From: Burkholderiales bacterium
GTDB lineage: Bacteria > Pseudomonadota > Gammaproteobacteria > Burkholderiales > Casimicrobiaceae
Assembly: GCA_905339295.1 (NCBI GenBank)
Contig: CAJPFI010000020.1
Location: forward strand, 1 to 64,000
DNA length: 64,000 nucleotides
Direction of reading: 5' to 3'
Of this stretch, positions 43,621 through 53,650 are shown piece by piece. The notes under the pieces were generated by a model that saw only the letters and a program-made list of their open reading frames with translations, was not told where the DNA came from and did no database searches. The position numbers were made by a program, and so were the translations under genes. Each line of letters begins with the position of its first letter. Position 1 is the stretch's first letter.

Positions 43621-44502
43621 GTGGAAAAACGCGTCATCTTCCGCTCGTGGTGGCTGCCGTACCTGCTGGTCGCGCCGCAGCTCGCGATCACCATCGTGTT
43701 CTTCTTCCTGCCGGCCGGGCAGGCCGTCTGGCAATCGCTGCTGAACCAGGATCCGTTCGGCATCAACGTCGAGTTCGTCGGACTCGACAACTTCGCGATG
43801 CTGATGCGCGACGAGCACTATCTCGCGTCGTTCCGGGTGACGGCGGTGTTCTCGGTGCTCGTGGCGAGCTTCGGGCTGGTCATCTCGCTGATCCTCGCGG
43901 TGTTCGCCGACCGCGCCCTGCGCGGCGCGGGGGTCTACAAGATGCTGCTGATCTGGCCGTATGCGGTGGCGCACGCGGTCGCCGCCGTGCTGTGGCTGTT
44001 CCTGTTCAACCCCACGCTCGGGATCGTCGCCCACTGGATCAAGGGTCTGGGCATCGCGTGGGATCCGCTGCTCGACGGCACCGACGCGATGATCCTCGTG
44101 GTGGTCGCGGCCGTGTGGAACCAGATCTCGTACAACTTCCTGTTCTTCCTCGCCGGGCTGCAGTCGATCCCCAAGTCGCTGATCGAGGCGGCGGCGATCG
44201 ACGGCGCGGGTCCGGGCCGGCGGTTCGTGACGATCGTCTTCCCGCTGCTCTCGCCGACGACGTTCTTCCTGCTGGTCGTGAACATCGTCTACGCGTTCTT
44301 CAACACGTTCGCGATCATCGACGCCGCGACCGGCGGCGGACCGGGACAGGCCACCGAGATCCTGGTCTACAAGGTGTACAAGGACGGGTTCAAGGCGCTC
44401 GACCTCGGCAGCTCGGCCGCGCAGTCGGTGATCCTGATGGCGATCGTGATCGCGCTCACGGTGGTCCAGTTCCGCTACGTCGAGCGCAAGGTGCAGTACT
44501 GA
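43621..44502 (+). CDS. ugpA: sn-Glycerol-3-phosphate ABC transporter permease UgpA
   Basis: A 293-residue membrane subunit with six predicted helices and the MalF/UgpA-type signature: [20 protein letters not shown] near 105, and the cytoplasmic EAA loop [17 protein letters not shown] near 185 that contacts the ATPase. Starts at GTG 43621. Followed 4 nt later by ugpE. Confidence 0.95.
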   Translation: MEKRVIFRSWWLPYLLVAPQLAITIVFFFLPAGQAVWQSLLNQDPFGINVEFVGLDNFAMLMRDEHYLASFRVTAVFSVLVASFGLVISLILAVFADRALRGAGVYKMLLIWPYAVAHAVAAVLWLFLFNPTLGIVAHWIKGLGIAWDPLLDGTDAMILVVVAAVWNQISYNFLFFLAGLQSIPKSLIEAAAIDGAGPGRRFVTIVFPLLSPTTFFLLVVNIVYAFFNTFAIIDAATGGGPGQATEILVYKVYKDGFKALDLGSSAAQSVILMAIVIALTVVQFRYVERKVQY

Positions 44503-44506
44503 TCCC

Positions 44507-45454
44507 ATGGACGTGTCGACCGCTCCCGAGCCGAAGGCGCGCCTGCCGTTCCTGGCGCGCATGCTGCGGCTCCCGCATGCCCGCGGGGCGGGCCGGCGCG
44601 AGGGGATGGTCGAGAACCGGCCGTTCCTGACCGTCCTGACTCACGCGGTGCTGCTGCTCGGCGTCGCCGTCATCGCGTTCCCGGTCTACGTGACGTTCGT
44701 CGCGTCGACGATCACCGCGGAGGAGGTGCTGGCGGCGCCGATGCCGCTGGTACCGGGACCGCACCTGATCGAGAACTACCGCGAGGCGCTGCTCCACGGC
44801 GCCGGGAACTCGGCGGCGCCGGTGTGGCGGATGATGGCGAACAGCATGATCTCGGCGCTGGTGATCGCGATCGGCAAGATCGTGATCTCGCTCCTGTCCG
44901 CGTTCGCGATCGTCTATTTCAGGTTCCCGTTCCGGATGTTCTTCTTCTGGATGATCTTCGTCACGCTGATGCTGCCGGTCGAGGTGCGCATCCTGCCGAC
45001 CTACAAGGTCGTGTCCGATCTCAACATGCTCGACAGCTACACCGGGCTCACGCTGCCGCTGATCGCGTCGGCCACCGCGACGTTCCTGTTCCGGCAGTTC
45101 TTCCTGACCATTCCCGACGAGCTCGCCGAGGCGGCGCGCATCGACGGCGCGGGACCGATGCGGTTCTTCTGGGACGTGGTGGTCCCGATGTCGAAGACGA
45201 GCATGGCGGCGCTGTTCGTCATCCAGTTCATCTACGGCTGGAACCAGTACCTGTGGCCGCTGATCGTCACCACGCAGGAGGACTACTACACGGTGGTCAT
45301 CGGCATCAAGCGGATGATCGCGGGGGGCGGCGAGGCGTCGGTCGAGTGGCATCTCGTCATGGCCACCGCGATCATGGCGATGCTTCCGCCGGCACTGGTG
45401 GTCATCCTGATGCAGCGGTGGTTCGTCAAGGGCCTGGTGGATACCGAGAAATAG
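44507..45454 (+). CDS. ugpE: sn-Glycerol-3-phosphate ABC transporter permease UgpE
   Basis: A 315-residue second permease. The usual UgpE body ([19 protein letters not shown] onward, about 282 residues) is preceded by about 33 residues rich in Pro/Arg that are uncommon in the family. An internal start at that point is possible, but the ATG at 44507 sits 4 nt after ugpA. The EAA loop is [20 protein letters not shown] near 205, and [16 protein letters not shown] near 240 is typical. Confidence 0.94.
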   Translation: MDVSTAPEPKARLPFLARMLRLPHARGAGRREGMVENRPFLTVLTHAVLLLGVAVIAFPVYVTFVASTITAEEVLAAPMPLVPGPHLIENYREALLHGAGNSAAPVWRMMANSMISALVIAIGKIVISLLSAFAIVYFRFPFRMFFFWMIFVTLMLPVEVRILPTYKVVSDLNMLDSYTGLTLPLIASATATFLFRQFFLTIPDELAEAARIDGAGPMRFFWDVVVPMSKTSMAALFVIQFIYGWNQYLWPLIVTTQEDYYTVVIGIKRMIAGGGEASVEWHLVMATAIMAMLPPALVVILMQRWFVKGLVDTEK

Positions 45455-45456
45455 CG

Positions 45457-46517
<1,061 letters not shown>

Positions 46518-46521
<4 letters not shown>

Positions 46522-47255
46522 GCGCGCTGCCTCCCTGGCCCTACCCGAAGCGCTGCGCGCATCGCGGTGCCGGCAAGCTCGCGCCCGAGAACACGCTGGC
46601 GGCGCTGCGGCTCGGCCACCTGCACGGTTACCGTATGGCCGAGTTCGACGTGAAGCTTTCGGCCGACGGCGTTGCGTTCCTGCTGCACGACGCGACGCTC
46701 GAACGCACCACCGACGGCCGGGGCCGAGCCGATGCGCTGCCGTGGCGCGAGCTCGCCCGGCTCGACGCCGGAAGCTGGCATTCGGCGCCCTACGCCGGCG
46801 AGCCGCTGCCGACGCTCGCGGCCGTCGCGCGCTGGTGCCGCGCCAACGGCGTCGCCGCCAACATCGAGATCAAGCCCATGCCGGGGCGCGAGCGCGAGAC
46901 GGGCGCGGCCGTCGCGCTCGACGCGTCGGCGCTGTGGAAGGGGAGCGACGTGCCGCCGCTGTTGTCGTCGTTCTCGGCGACCGCGCTCGAGGCCGCGCTC
47001 GAGACGGCCCCGGCGCTCCCGCGCGCCTACCTGACCGAGACGCTGCCGCCGGACTGGCGCGAGCGATGCATGGCGCTGGGCTGCGTGGCGCTGGACGCGA
47101 AGCACACGCTCGTCAAGCCCGACACGGTCGCGGCGATGCACTCGGCCGGCCTGCGCGTCGTCGCGTGGACGGTGAACGATCCGATGCGCGTGGCCGAGCT
47201 CGCGTCGTGGGGCGTCGACACGATCATCACCGACGCCGTGGATGTGATCACGTGA
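46518..47255 (+). CDS. ugpQ: Glycerophosphodiester phosphodiesterase UgpQ
   Basis: Cytoplasmic hydrolysis of imported glycerophosphodiesters to glycerol-3-phosphate and an alcohol. The 245-residue GDPD barrel has the catalytic [17 protein letters not shown], the metal ligands in [26 protein letters not shown] near 115 and the terminal [19 protein letters not shown]. Begins at a GTG overlapping the ugpC stop (GTGA). Last gene of ugpBAECQ. Two GC palindromes (47272-47283 and 47284-47297) lie just downstream, before the convergent MFS gene. Confidence 0.95.
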
Positions 47256-47421
47256 TGGCGGGACGTCCCGAGGGCGGCCGCCCCCGGGCGCGCCCGGAGG
47301 AATCACGCCGCCGACGGCCCGGCGTGGAAGCTGGCCGGAGGGAAGTCGCGGGCGGGGCGCGACGATGTTGCCCGGGCACGCCGCCGGCGCGCACGTCCGC
47401 GGCTCCGCGCTGATCGGGACG

Positions 47422-48645
47422 TCACGCCGGCGCTGCCTTCGGCCGCCGTATCTCGCGTTCGTCGATCGGAAGGTTCAGGAGGCCGGCGACGATGCCGAGC
47501 GCGATCGAGATCCACCAGACGACGTCGTAGCTGCCGGTGCGGTCGTAGAGCATGCCGCCGAGCCACGCGCCGAGGAAGCTGCCGATCTGGTGGCTGAAGA
47601 ACGTGAAGCCGGCGAGCATCGCCAGGTAGCGCGTGCCGAACACGCCGGCGACGATGCCGTTGGTCGGCGGCACCGTCGACAGCCACAGCAGCCCCAGCGC
47701 GACCGCGAAGCCGTAGACCGTCCACAGCGACATCGGCAGCCACAGGAACAGCGCGATCACCACGGCGCGGCCGAAATAGATCGCGGAGAGGATCCAGCGC
47801 TTGGGGACGCGGCCGCCGAGCCAGCCCGTCGTGTAGGTTCCGACGACGTTGAACAGGCCGATCAGCGCGAGCGAGACCACGGCGACGTGCGGTGCGAAGC
47901 CCCTGTCCGAAAGGTAGGCGGGCAGGTGCACGCCGACGAACACGACCTGGAATCCGCACACGAAGAAGCCGATGGTGAGCAGCATGTAGCCGCGGTGGCG
48001 CAGCGCCTCGCGCATCGCCTCGCCGGCCGATTGTCGGAACAGGTTTCCCGCGTGCGATGCGTGGTTCTCGACCATGCCCAGGGCAAGCGGAATCATCATG
48101 AGGCCGACCGCCGCGAGCGTAAGCAGCGCGCCGGCCCAGCCGACATTCGTCAGCAGCCACTGCGTGAGCGGAAGCATCGCGAACTGCCCGAACGAGCCGG
48201 CCGCCGCCGAGATGCCGAACGCCATGCTGCGCTTCTCGGGCGGGAAGCGCCGTCCGATCGCGCCCTGAACGACCGCGAACGAGACGCCCGACAGTCCCAG
48301 CCCGATCAGCATGCCGGTGGCGAACACGAAGAACCACGGCGCGAACGGATAGGCCATCAGCGCGAGGCCGGCGACGTAGAGCGCGCCGCCGCCCGCCGCC
48401 ACGCGTCCGGCGCCGTACCTGTCGGCGAGCATTCCCGCGAACGGCTGCGAGGCGCCCCAGACGAGGTTCTGCACGGCGAGCGCGAGCGAGAACGTCTCGC
48501 GGCCCCAGTGCAGGTCCGCCGACATCGGTTGCAGGAACAGGCCGAAGCCGTGGCGCAGCCCCAGCGACAGCGTCAGGATGAGGCCGCCGCAGACGAGCAC
48601 GGCAGTGGGGGTGCGCCAGTCGGCGCGTGCGGCGGAGGTCGACAT
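47422..48645 (-). CDS. MFS transporter
   Basis: A 407-residue 12-helix transporter. Visible features are GLRHGFGLFLQPMSADLHWG near 30, the loop-2/3 motif GMLADRYGAGRVAAGG near 72, the helix-5 motif AAAGSFGQFAMLPLTQW near 150, and GTRYLAMLAGFTFFSHQIGS near 335. It resembles the monocarboxylate/oxalate-type group of bacterial MFS. It follows a marR-type regulator by 10 nt on the same strand, and an enolase-superfamily gene lies upstream. A sugar-acid or aromatic-acid substrate is therefore plausible but not shown. Confidence 0.9.
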   Translation of the reverse strand: MSTSAARADWRTPTAVLVCGGLILTLSLGLRHGFGLFLQPMSADLHWGRETFSLALAVQNLVWGASQPFAGMLADRYGAGRVAAGGGALYVAGLALMAYPFAPWFFVFATGMLIGLGLSGVSFAVVQGAIGRRFPPEKRSMAFGISAAAGSFGQFAMLPLTQWLLTNVGWAGALLTLAAVGLMMIPLALGMVENHASHAGNLFRQSAGEAMREALRHRGYMLLTIGFFVCGFQVVFVGVHLPAYLSDRGFAPHVAVVSLALIGLFNVVGTYTTGWLGGRVPKRWILSAIYFGRAVVIALFLWLPMSLWTVYGFAVALGLLWLSTVPPTNGIVAGVFGTRYLAMLAGFTFFSHQIGSFLGAWLGGMLYDRTGSYDVVWWISIALGIVAGLLNLPIDEREIRRPKAAPA

Positions 48646-48655
48646 CGCGCTCGCG

Positions 48656-49120
48656 TCAGTCGGCCGACGCGGCGTCCGGGTGCAGCGCCTCGAGCTCGGC
48701 GAGGGACGCGATCAGCGCGTCGAGCTTCGCCGGCCCGAGCCGGCGAGCGACCGCGGCCTGCGCGCGCTTCCACGGAGCGCGCGCGGCCGCCAGCGCGGCG
48801 CGGCCTTCGCGCGTGATCGACACCTCGCGGGTGCGCGCGTCGCGCCCGCGAACGACGGCCACGTAGCCGGCCTCCAGCAGCGGATCGAGCGTTCGCGTGA
48901 GCGCGGTGCGGTCGAGGAGCAGGATCGTCGCCAGGTCGGTCACGCGCACCGTGCCTTCCCGAGCGAGGTTGCGCAACAGCGCGAACTGCGTGACGCGCAG
49001 CCCCGCCCCGGCCATCGCGTCGTCGTAGTAGCGCGTGATCGCGCGCGACGCGCGCCGGAGGCGGCTGCAGGCGCAGGCCGCTTCGTGGCCGGCGGCTGCG
49101 GGGGAGGCGGGGCGTTTCAT
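48656..49120 (-). CDS. MarR family transcriptional regulator
   Basis: A 154-residue winged-helix repressor-type protein. The core GLRVTQFALLRNLAREGTVR and VTDLATILLLDRTALTRTLD (recognition helix), then the wing VVRGRDARTREVSIT, are typical. I start at the ATG giving MKRPASPAAAGHEAACACSR; a further upstream start adds 13 basic residues. Two cysteines (ACACSR) sit before the first helix, which could matter for ligand or redox sensing. It probably controls the adjacent MFS gene (10 nt downstream) and perhaps the dehydratase gene. Confidence 0.9.
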   Translation of the reverse strand: MKRPASPAAAGHEAACACSRLRRASRAITRYYDDAMAGAGLRVTQFALLRNLAREGTVRVTDLATILLLDRTALTRTLDPLLEAGYVAVVRGRDARTREVSITREGRAALAAARAPWKRAQAAVARRLGPAKLDALIASLAELEALHPDAASAD

Positions 49121-49218
49121 CGGACGACGTGATCGCGCGGCGCGCGCGAAGGCTCGCATCCACCGGGAGCGGACGAAGACGCAAGTTTAACCCGGCGCGG
49201 GGGCCTGCCCCGCGGCAG

Positions 49219-50313
49219 TCATGCCGCGTAGCGCGAGACCGCCTCCTCGTCCCACGCGATGCCGTTGCCGGGGCGGTCCGGGACGACGAGGTGCCCGTCC
49301 TCGAGGGCGAAGGGCTCCTCGAGGATCGGGTCGGCCCAGTCCTGCCATTCGAGCCAGTGCGCGGTCTCGGTGACGCGCATGAGGTGGGCGGCGGTCTCCG
49401 GGTAGAGGTGCGTCGACACCGGGATGCCGGCCGCGCCCGCGATCGCCGCCGCGTGCATCCAGCCGCTCACGCCGCCGATCCGCATGAGGTCGGGCATCAC
49501 GCAGTCGCCCGCCCCGGCCTCGAGCGCGCGCTGGAGCGCGCGCGGGCCGTAGAAATTCTCGCCGAGCTGGACGGGCGTCGCGAGTTCGCGCGCGAGCCGC
49601 GAGTATCCGGCGAGGTTGTCGTAGGCGATCGGCTCCTCGAACCAGTCGAGCCCCTGGTCGTCGAGCGCGTGGCAACGGACGATCGCATCGTGCAGGGGCA
49701 GCCCCTGGTTGAAGTCGCACATGAGCCTGACGTCGTCACCCACCGCGCCGCGGACCGCGCGAATCGCGGCCAGGTCGTCGGCGAGGCGCTCGCGCCCGAG
49801 CCTCAGCTTGAGCGCGCGGAAAGCGCCTTCCGCCACGAGGGCCGCCGCCTCGTCGGCGAGCGAGGCGAGCGGCGTGAGCCACAGGCCGTTGCTGTTGTAC
49901 GCGGGAACCGGCCCGACCGAGCCGCCGAGGAACACGGAGAGCGGCATCGACGCGGCGCGGGCGAGCGCATCCCACGCCGCCATGTCGAGCCCGGACGCCG
50001 CGATGAGCGTCAATCCCTCGCGTCCGAGCAGGTGCTGCGAGCGGGCGGCGCGGCCGAACGCGTCGCAGGGGGCCACCGGCCGGCCCTTCTCCGCCTCGGC
50101 GAGCGCTTCGATCAGCGGGACGATGCTGCGCGCCGCGTGCGCGAGGTAGGGCTCGAGGTAGCTGCGCCCGACGACGCCTTCGCGCGTCCGCAGGTCGATC
50201 AGGACGAGCGGCCAGTCGTCGAACCGGCCGACCTTCGAGACGACGGGACGCGCGAGCGGCACCGCGACGGTGCGGACGCGGACGCTCTCGAAGGTCAGGC
50301 GGAACGGCGTCAT
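49219..50313 (-). CDS. Mandelate racemase/muconate lactonizing enzyme family protein (enolase superfamily)
   Basis: A 364-residue enolase-superfamily enzyme, probably an acid-sugar dehydratase or racemase. N-terminal capping domain, then the barrel with KLRLGR (KxK-like position) near 165, metal ligands in LMCDFNQG near 195, FEEP near 220 and LGENF near 247, and the general base His in STHLYPETAAH near 300. That ligand set is the mandelate-racemase subgroup. GAGGAG precedes the ATG at 50313. It is upstream of marR and MFS on the same strand, suggesting a small catabolic unit. Confidence 0.9.
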   Translation of the reverse strand: MTPFRLTFESVRVRTVAVPLARPVVSKVGRFDDWPLVLIDLRTREGVVGRSYLEPYLAHAARSIVPLIEALAEAEKGRPVAPCDAFGRAARSQHLLGREGLTLIAASGLDMAAWDALARAASMPLSVFLGGSVGPVPAYNSNGLWLTPLASLADEAAALVAEGAFRALKLRLGRERLADDLAAIRAVRGAVGDDVRLMCDFNQGLPLHDAIVRCHALDDQGLDWFEEPIAYDNLAGYSRLARELATPVQLGENFYGPRALQRALEAGAGDCVMPDLMRIGGVSGWMHAAAIAGAAGIPVSTHLYPETAAHLMRVTETAHWLEWQDWADPILEEPFALEDGHLVVPDRPGNGIAWDEEAVSRYAA

Positions 50314-50366
50314 CGATCGCTCCTCGCAACGCGCGCCGGTCGCGGAGGGCGCCGGCGCGCGATTAG

Positions 50367-50378
50367 GTGCATATGCAC
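50367..50378. promoter_or_regulatory. Perfect 12-bp palindrome, candidate operator
   Basis: GTGCATATGCAC lies 54 nt upstream of the dehydratase start codon in an otherwise GC-rich region, suiting an operator for that gene. A second GTGCAT occurs at 50519-50524. The binding protein is unknown. Confidence 0.5.
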
Positions 50379-50558
50379 GTAAAGCCGGAGACTACGCGCG
50401 ATCCCCGCGCGCGGCAAGCAGGCCGCACGCGCGCACCAGTTCGGAGCGGTGCTGCGCGCCGGCGTGGTGCGGACGCCCCGGGCTCCCGGCGGCGCGCACG
50501 CCGGCGGCGCGCTGCCAAGTGCATGAATCGCCGGCGTAAAATGCGATCGCGATCGGCG

Positions 50559-50573
50559 TGGCACAGCGCTTGC
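50559..50573 (+). promoter_or_regulatory. Sigma-54 (RpoN) promoter of urtABCDE
   Basis: TGGCAC-N5-TTGC followed by T, with exactly 10 nt between the GG (-24) and GC (-12). It matches the consensus TGGCACGNNNNTTGC except at one loosely conserved base. The predicted start near 50585 is 46 nt before the urtA ATG. Nitrogen-starvation control through NtrC/RpoN is the expected regime for urea transport. Confidence 0.85.
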
Positions 50574-50630
50574 TGCCGTGCAACACGGGGGCGCGGCCGT
50601 CCGCGCAGTTCTCGCAACCGAGGGAGGCAC

Positions 50631-51896
50631 ATGCACTCGTCACGTCGTTCACTCATCAAGGCCGCGATCGCCGCCGCGCTCATCGGCGCGGCGCCGGCGC
50701 AGGCCCTCGCGCAGGCGAAGACCGTCAAGGTCGGCGTGCTGCACTCGCTGTCCGGCACGATGGCGATCAGCGAGACCGTCCTCAAGGACGTCGCGCTGAT
50801 GGCGTTCGACGAGATCAACGCCAAGGGCGGCGTGATGGGCCACCGGATCGAGCCGGTCGTCGTCGACCCGGCGTCGAACTGGCCGCTGTTCGCCGAGAAG
50901 GCGCGCCAGCTCGTCTCGCAGGACAAGGTCGCGGCCGTGTTCGGCTGCTGGACCTCGGTGTCGCGCAAGTCGGTGCTGCCGGTGTTCGAGGAGCTCAACG
51001 GCCTGCTCTTCTACCCGGTGCAGTACGAGGGCGAGGACCTGTCGAAGAACGTGTTCTACACGGGCGCGGCACCCAACCAGCAGGCGATCCCCGCGGTCGA
51101 GTACCTGATGAGCAAGGACGGCGGCGGCGCGAAGCGCTTCGTGCTGCTCGGCACCGACTACGTCTACCCGCGCACGACCAACAAGATCCTGCGCGCGTTC
51201 CTGAAGAGCAAGGGCGTCAAGGAAGCCGACATCGACGAGAAGTACACGCCGTTCGGCCACGGCGACTACCAGACGATCGTCGCGGACATCAGGAAGTTCT
51301 CGGCCGGCGGCAAGACCGCGGTGATCTCGACGATCAACGGCGACTCGAACGTGCCTTTCTACAAGGAGCTCGGCAACCAGGGCCTGAAGGCGACCGACGT
51401 GCCGGTCGTCGCGTTCTCGGTCGGCGAGGAGGAACTGCGCGGCGTCGACACCAGGCCCCTCGTCGGGCACCTCGCGGCGTGGAACTACTTCATGTCGATC
51501 AAGAACCCGGAGAACGACGCGTTCAAGGCGAAGTGGGCCGCGTACGCGAAGGCGAAGAAGCTGCCGGGCGCCGACAAGCCCCTCACGAACGACCCGATGG
51601 AGGCCACCTACATCGGCATCTACCTGTGGAAGCAGGCGGTCGAGAAGGCGAAGACGTTCGACACCGACAAGGTGATCGCCGCGATGGGCGGCCAGTCGAT
51701 GAAGGCGCCGTCGGGCTTCGTCGCGAAGATGGACGAGAAGAACCACCACCTGCACAAGCCGGTGCTGATCGGCGAGGTGAAGGGCGACGGGCAGTTCAAC
51801 GTCGTGTGGAAGACGAAGGGGCCGGTGCGCGCGCAGCCCTGGAGCCCGTTCATCGAAGGCAACGACAGGAAGAAGGACGAGCCCGAGAAGAAGTGA
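50631..51896 (+). CDS. urtA: Urea ABC transporter substrate-binding protein UrtA
   Basis: A 421-residue periplasmic receptor. Signal peptide SRRSLIKAAIAAALIGAAPA, cleaved at ALAQA. Family-specific segments are VGVLHSLSGTMAISETVLKD, AVFGCWTSVSRKSVLPVFEE, LLFYPVQYEGEDLSKNVFYT and GDSNVPFYKELGNQG. AGGGAGG precedes the ATG; the longer open frame upstream starts before the sigma-54 promoter and is not real. First gene of urtABCDE; no urease genes are in the window. Confidence 0.96.
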   Translation: MHSSRRSLIKAAIAAALIGAAPAQALAQAKTVKVGVLHSLSGTMAISETVLKDVALMAFDEINAKGGVMGHRIEPVVVDPASNWPLFAEKARQLVSQDKVAAVFGCWTSVSRKSVLPVFEELNGLLFYPVQYEGEDLSKNVFYTGAAPNQQAIPAVEYLMSKDGGGAKRFVLLGTDYVYPRTTNKILRAFLKSKGVKEADIDEKYTPFGHGDYQTIVADIRKFSAGGKTAVISTINGDSNVPFYKELGNQGLKATDVPVVAFSVGEEELRGVDTRPLVGHLAAWNYFMSIKNPENDAFKAKWAAYAKAKKLPGADKPLTNDPMEATYIGIYLWKQAVEKAKTFDTDKVIAAMGGQSMKAPSGFVAKMDEKNHHLHKPVLIGEVKGDGQFNVVWKTKGPVRAQPWSPFIEGNDRKKDEPEKK

Positions 51897-52032
51897 CGGG
51901 TCGCCCCGCGTCGCGTCGTCCCGGACCCGCGCCGCCCCGAGCGCGCCGGTTCGCCCCCGTCGCGCCCCTCCTTCGGGAAGCGGCGCGCGGCGGGGGGCGC
52001 GCCGCCCCGCGCCGGTCACCACCTGCCTGCCG
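51897..52032 (+). other. urtA-urtB spacer with GC-rich inverted repeats
   Basis: 136 nt with no frame of interest and strongly self-complementary GC runs (around 51982-52018, centred on GGCGCGCC). As in the dct and ugp operons, this follows the binding-protein gene and precedes the permease gene. Confidence 0.45.
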
Positions 52033-53643
52033 ATGAGAACGTTCATGCCGGCCGTCGCGCTGCTCGTCGCGCTGGCCTTCCCCGATGCTGCCCGCGCGCT
52101 GTCCGCGTCCGACGTGCAGGAGCTCGCGACCGGCGACGGCGACGAGCGCGTCGAGGCGGTGCGCTCGCTCGCGGCCACGCGCGATCCCGCGGCGCGCAGG
52201 CTCATCGAGGCGGCACTGTCGGGATCGGTGCAGTCCTCCTCCTCCGCGCGGCAGGTGTTCGTCGTCGTCGACGGCAAGGCGGTCGACGCCGCGACCGGCG
52301 CTCCCGTCGCGGCGCTGCCCGCCGATGCCGAGGACCTCGTCGTCAACAACCGCCTGCGCCGCGTGCTCGAGACCGCGCTCGCCGTGTTCGCGCTGGCCTC
52401 GGACGACCGGGAAGAGCGAGCGGCGGCGATCGCCGCCGTCGAGAAGGATCCGCAAAGCGTCGACACGGCGCTGCTCGACGCGGCGCTCGCGCGCGAGCCG
52501 GACGCTGCCCTCGGGGCACGCCTCGACATGGTGCGGGCGGCGGCGGCGCTCGCGAGCGACGACCGCGCGCAGCGGCTTGCCGCGATCGGCCGCCTGGCGG
52601 ACAGCCGCTCGCCGTCGACGCGCCTGTTGCTGCTGCCGTTCGTCGAGAGGAACGCCGACGGAGCGTTCAGGGAGTCCGATGCCGAGCTGCGCGCGGCCGC
52701 GCAGGCGGCGATCGGCGCCATCGACGACCGCGAGCGCACGAGCCGGCTTGCCGGCGCGGTGTTCTCGGGCGTGAGCCTGGGCAGCGTGCTCCTGCTCGCG
52801 GCGCTCGGGCTCGCGATCACCTACGGCCTGATGGGCGTCATCAACATGGCGCACGGCGAGCTGCTGATGGTCGGCGCGTACGCGACCTGGATCGTCCAGG
52901 ACGCCTTCCGCGCGCACCTGCCCGGCGCGGTCGACTGGTACCTGGCCGCCGCGATCCCCGCCGCCTTCGCGAGCGCCGCCGCGCTCGGCGTCGTGATCGA
53001 GCGCACCGTGATCCGCTTCCTCTACGGGCGACCGCTGGAGACGCTGCTCGCGACGTTCGGCGTGAGCCTGCTGCTGATCCAGCTCGTGCGCACGCTTTTC
53101 GGCGCGCAGAACGTCGAGGTCGCGAACCCGTCGTGGATGAGCGGCGGCATCGAGCTCGCGTCGAACCTGACGCTGCCGTGGAACCGCCTGTACATCATCC
53201 TGTTCTCCGCGCTCGTCGTCGCGGGCGTGTGGGCGATCCTCAACCTCACGCGGCTCGGGCTGTTCGTGCGAGCGGTCACGCAGAACCGCGCGATGGCCTC
53301 GTGCGTCGGCGTGAAGACGCGCCGCGTCGACACGATGGCGTTCGGCCTGGGCAGCGGGGTCGCGGGGCTGGGCGGATGCGCGCTCTCGCAGGTCGGCAAC
53401 GTCGGCCCCGACCTCGGCCAGGCGTTCATCGTCGACTCGTTCATGGCGGTCGTGCTGGGCGGCGTGGGGCAGCTCGCGGGCACGGTCGTGGGCTCGCTCG
53501 GACTGGGCGTCGTCTCGAAGTTCCTCGAGCCGTGGTCGGGCGCCGTGCTCGCGAAGATCGCCGTGCTGGTGATGATCGTGCTGTTCATCCAGCGGCGGCC
53601 GCAGGGGCTGTTCGCGCTCAAGGGCCGCTCGGCCGAGGCGTGA
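52033..53643 (+). CDS. urtB: Urea ABC transporter permease UrtB
   Basis: A 536-residue branched-chain-type permease. After a signal-like N-terminus (FMPAVALLVALAFPDAARA) there is a periplasmic helical domain of about 220 residues, typical of UrtB and absent from LivH. The membrane part then begins near 240 (GVSLGSVLLLAALGLAITYG) with INMAHGELLMVGAYATWIVQ, LLATFGVSLLLIQLVRTLFG and VIDS-like IVDSFMAVVLGGVGQLAGT. Second gene of urtABCDE; urtC follows 7 nt later. Confidence 0.95.
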   Translation: MRTFMPAVALLVALAFPDAARALSASDVQELATGDGDERVEAVRSLAATRDPAARRLIEAALSGSVQSSSSARQVFVVVDGKAVDAATGAPVAALPADAEDLVVNNRLRRVLETALAVFALASDDREERAAAIAAVEKDPQSVDTALLDAALAREPDAALGARLDMVRAAAALASDDRAQRLAAIGRLADSRSPSTRLLLLPFVERNADGAFRESDAELRAAAQAAIGAIDDRERTSRLAGAVFSGVSLGSVLLLAALGLAITYGLMGVINMAHGELLMVGAYATWIVQDAFRAHLPGAVDWYLAAAIPAAFASAAALGVVIERTVIRFLYGRPLETLLATFGVSLLLIQLVRTLFGAQNVEVANPSWMSGGIELASNLTLPWNRLYIILFSALVVAGVWAILNLTRLGLFVRAVTQNRAMASCVGVKTRRVDTMAFGLGSGVAGLGGCALSQVGNVGPDLGQAFIVDSFMAVVLGGVGQLAGTVVGSLGLGVVSKFLEPWSGAVLAKIAVLVMIVLFIQRRPQGLFALKGRSAEA

Positions 53644-53650
53644 CGCGGCC

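Larger units (their letters stand above)
50314..50630. promoter_or_regulatory. Divergent regulatory region between the dehydratase gene and urtA
   Basis: 317 bp with no gene. It holds a 12-bp palindrome (50367-50378), a GCACC-N10-GGTGC inverted pair (50433-50452) that is only loosely like an NtrC site, which has a shorter spacer, and a sigma-54 promoter (50559-50573). Confidence 0.6.

Noticed and set aside
50433-50452. GCACC-N10-GGTGC inverted pair as an NtrC site upstream of urtA
   Set aside because: The NtrC consensus has a shorter spacing between the half-sites. Mentioned only as loosely similar; not called as a site.
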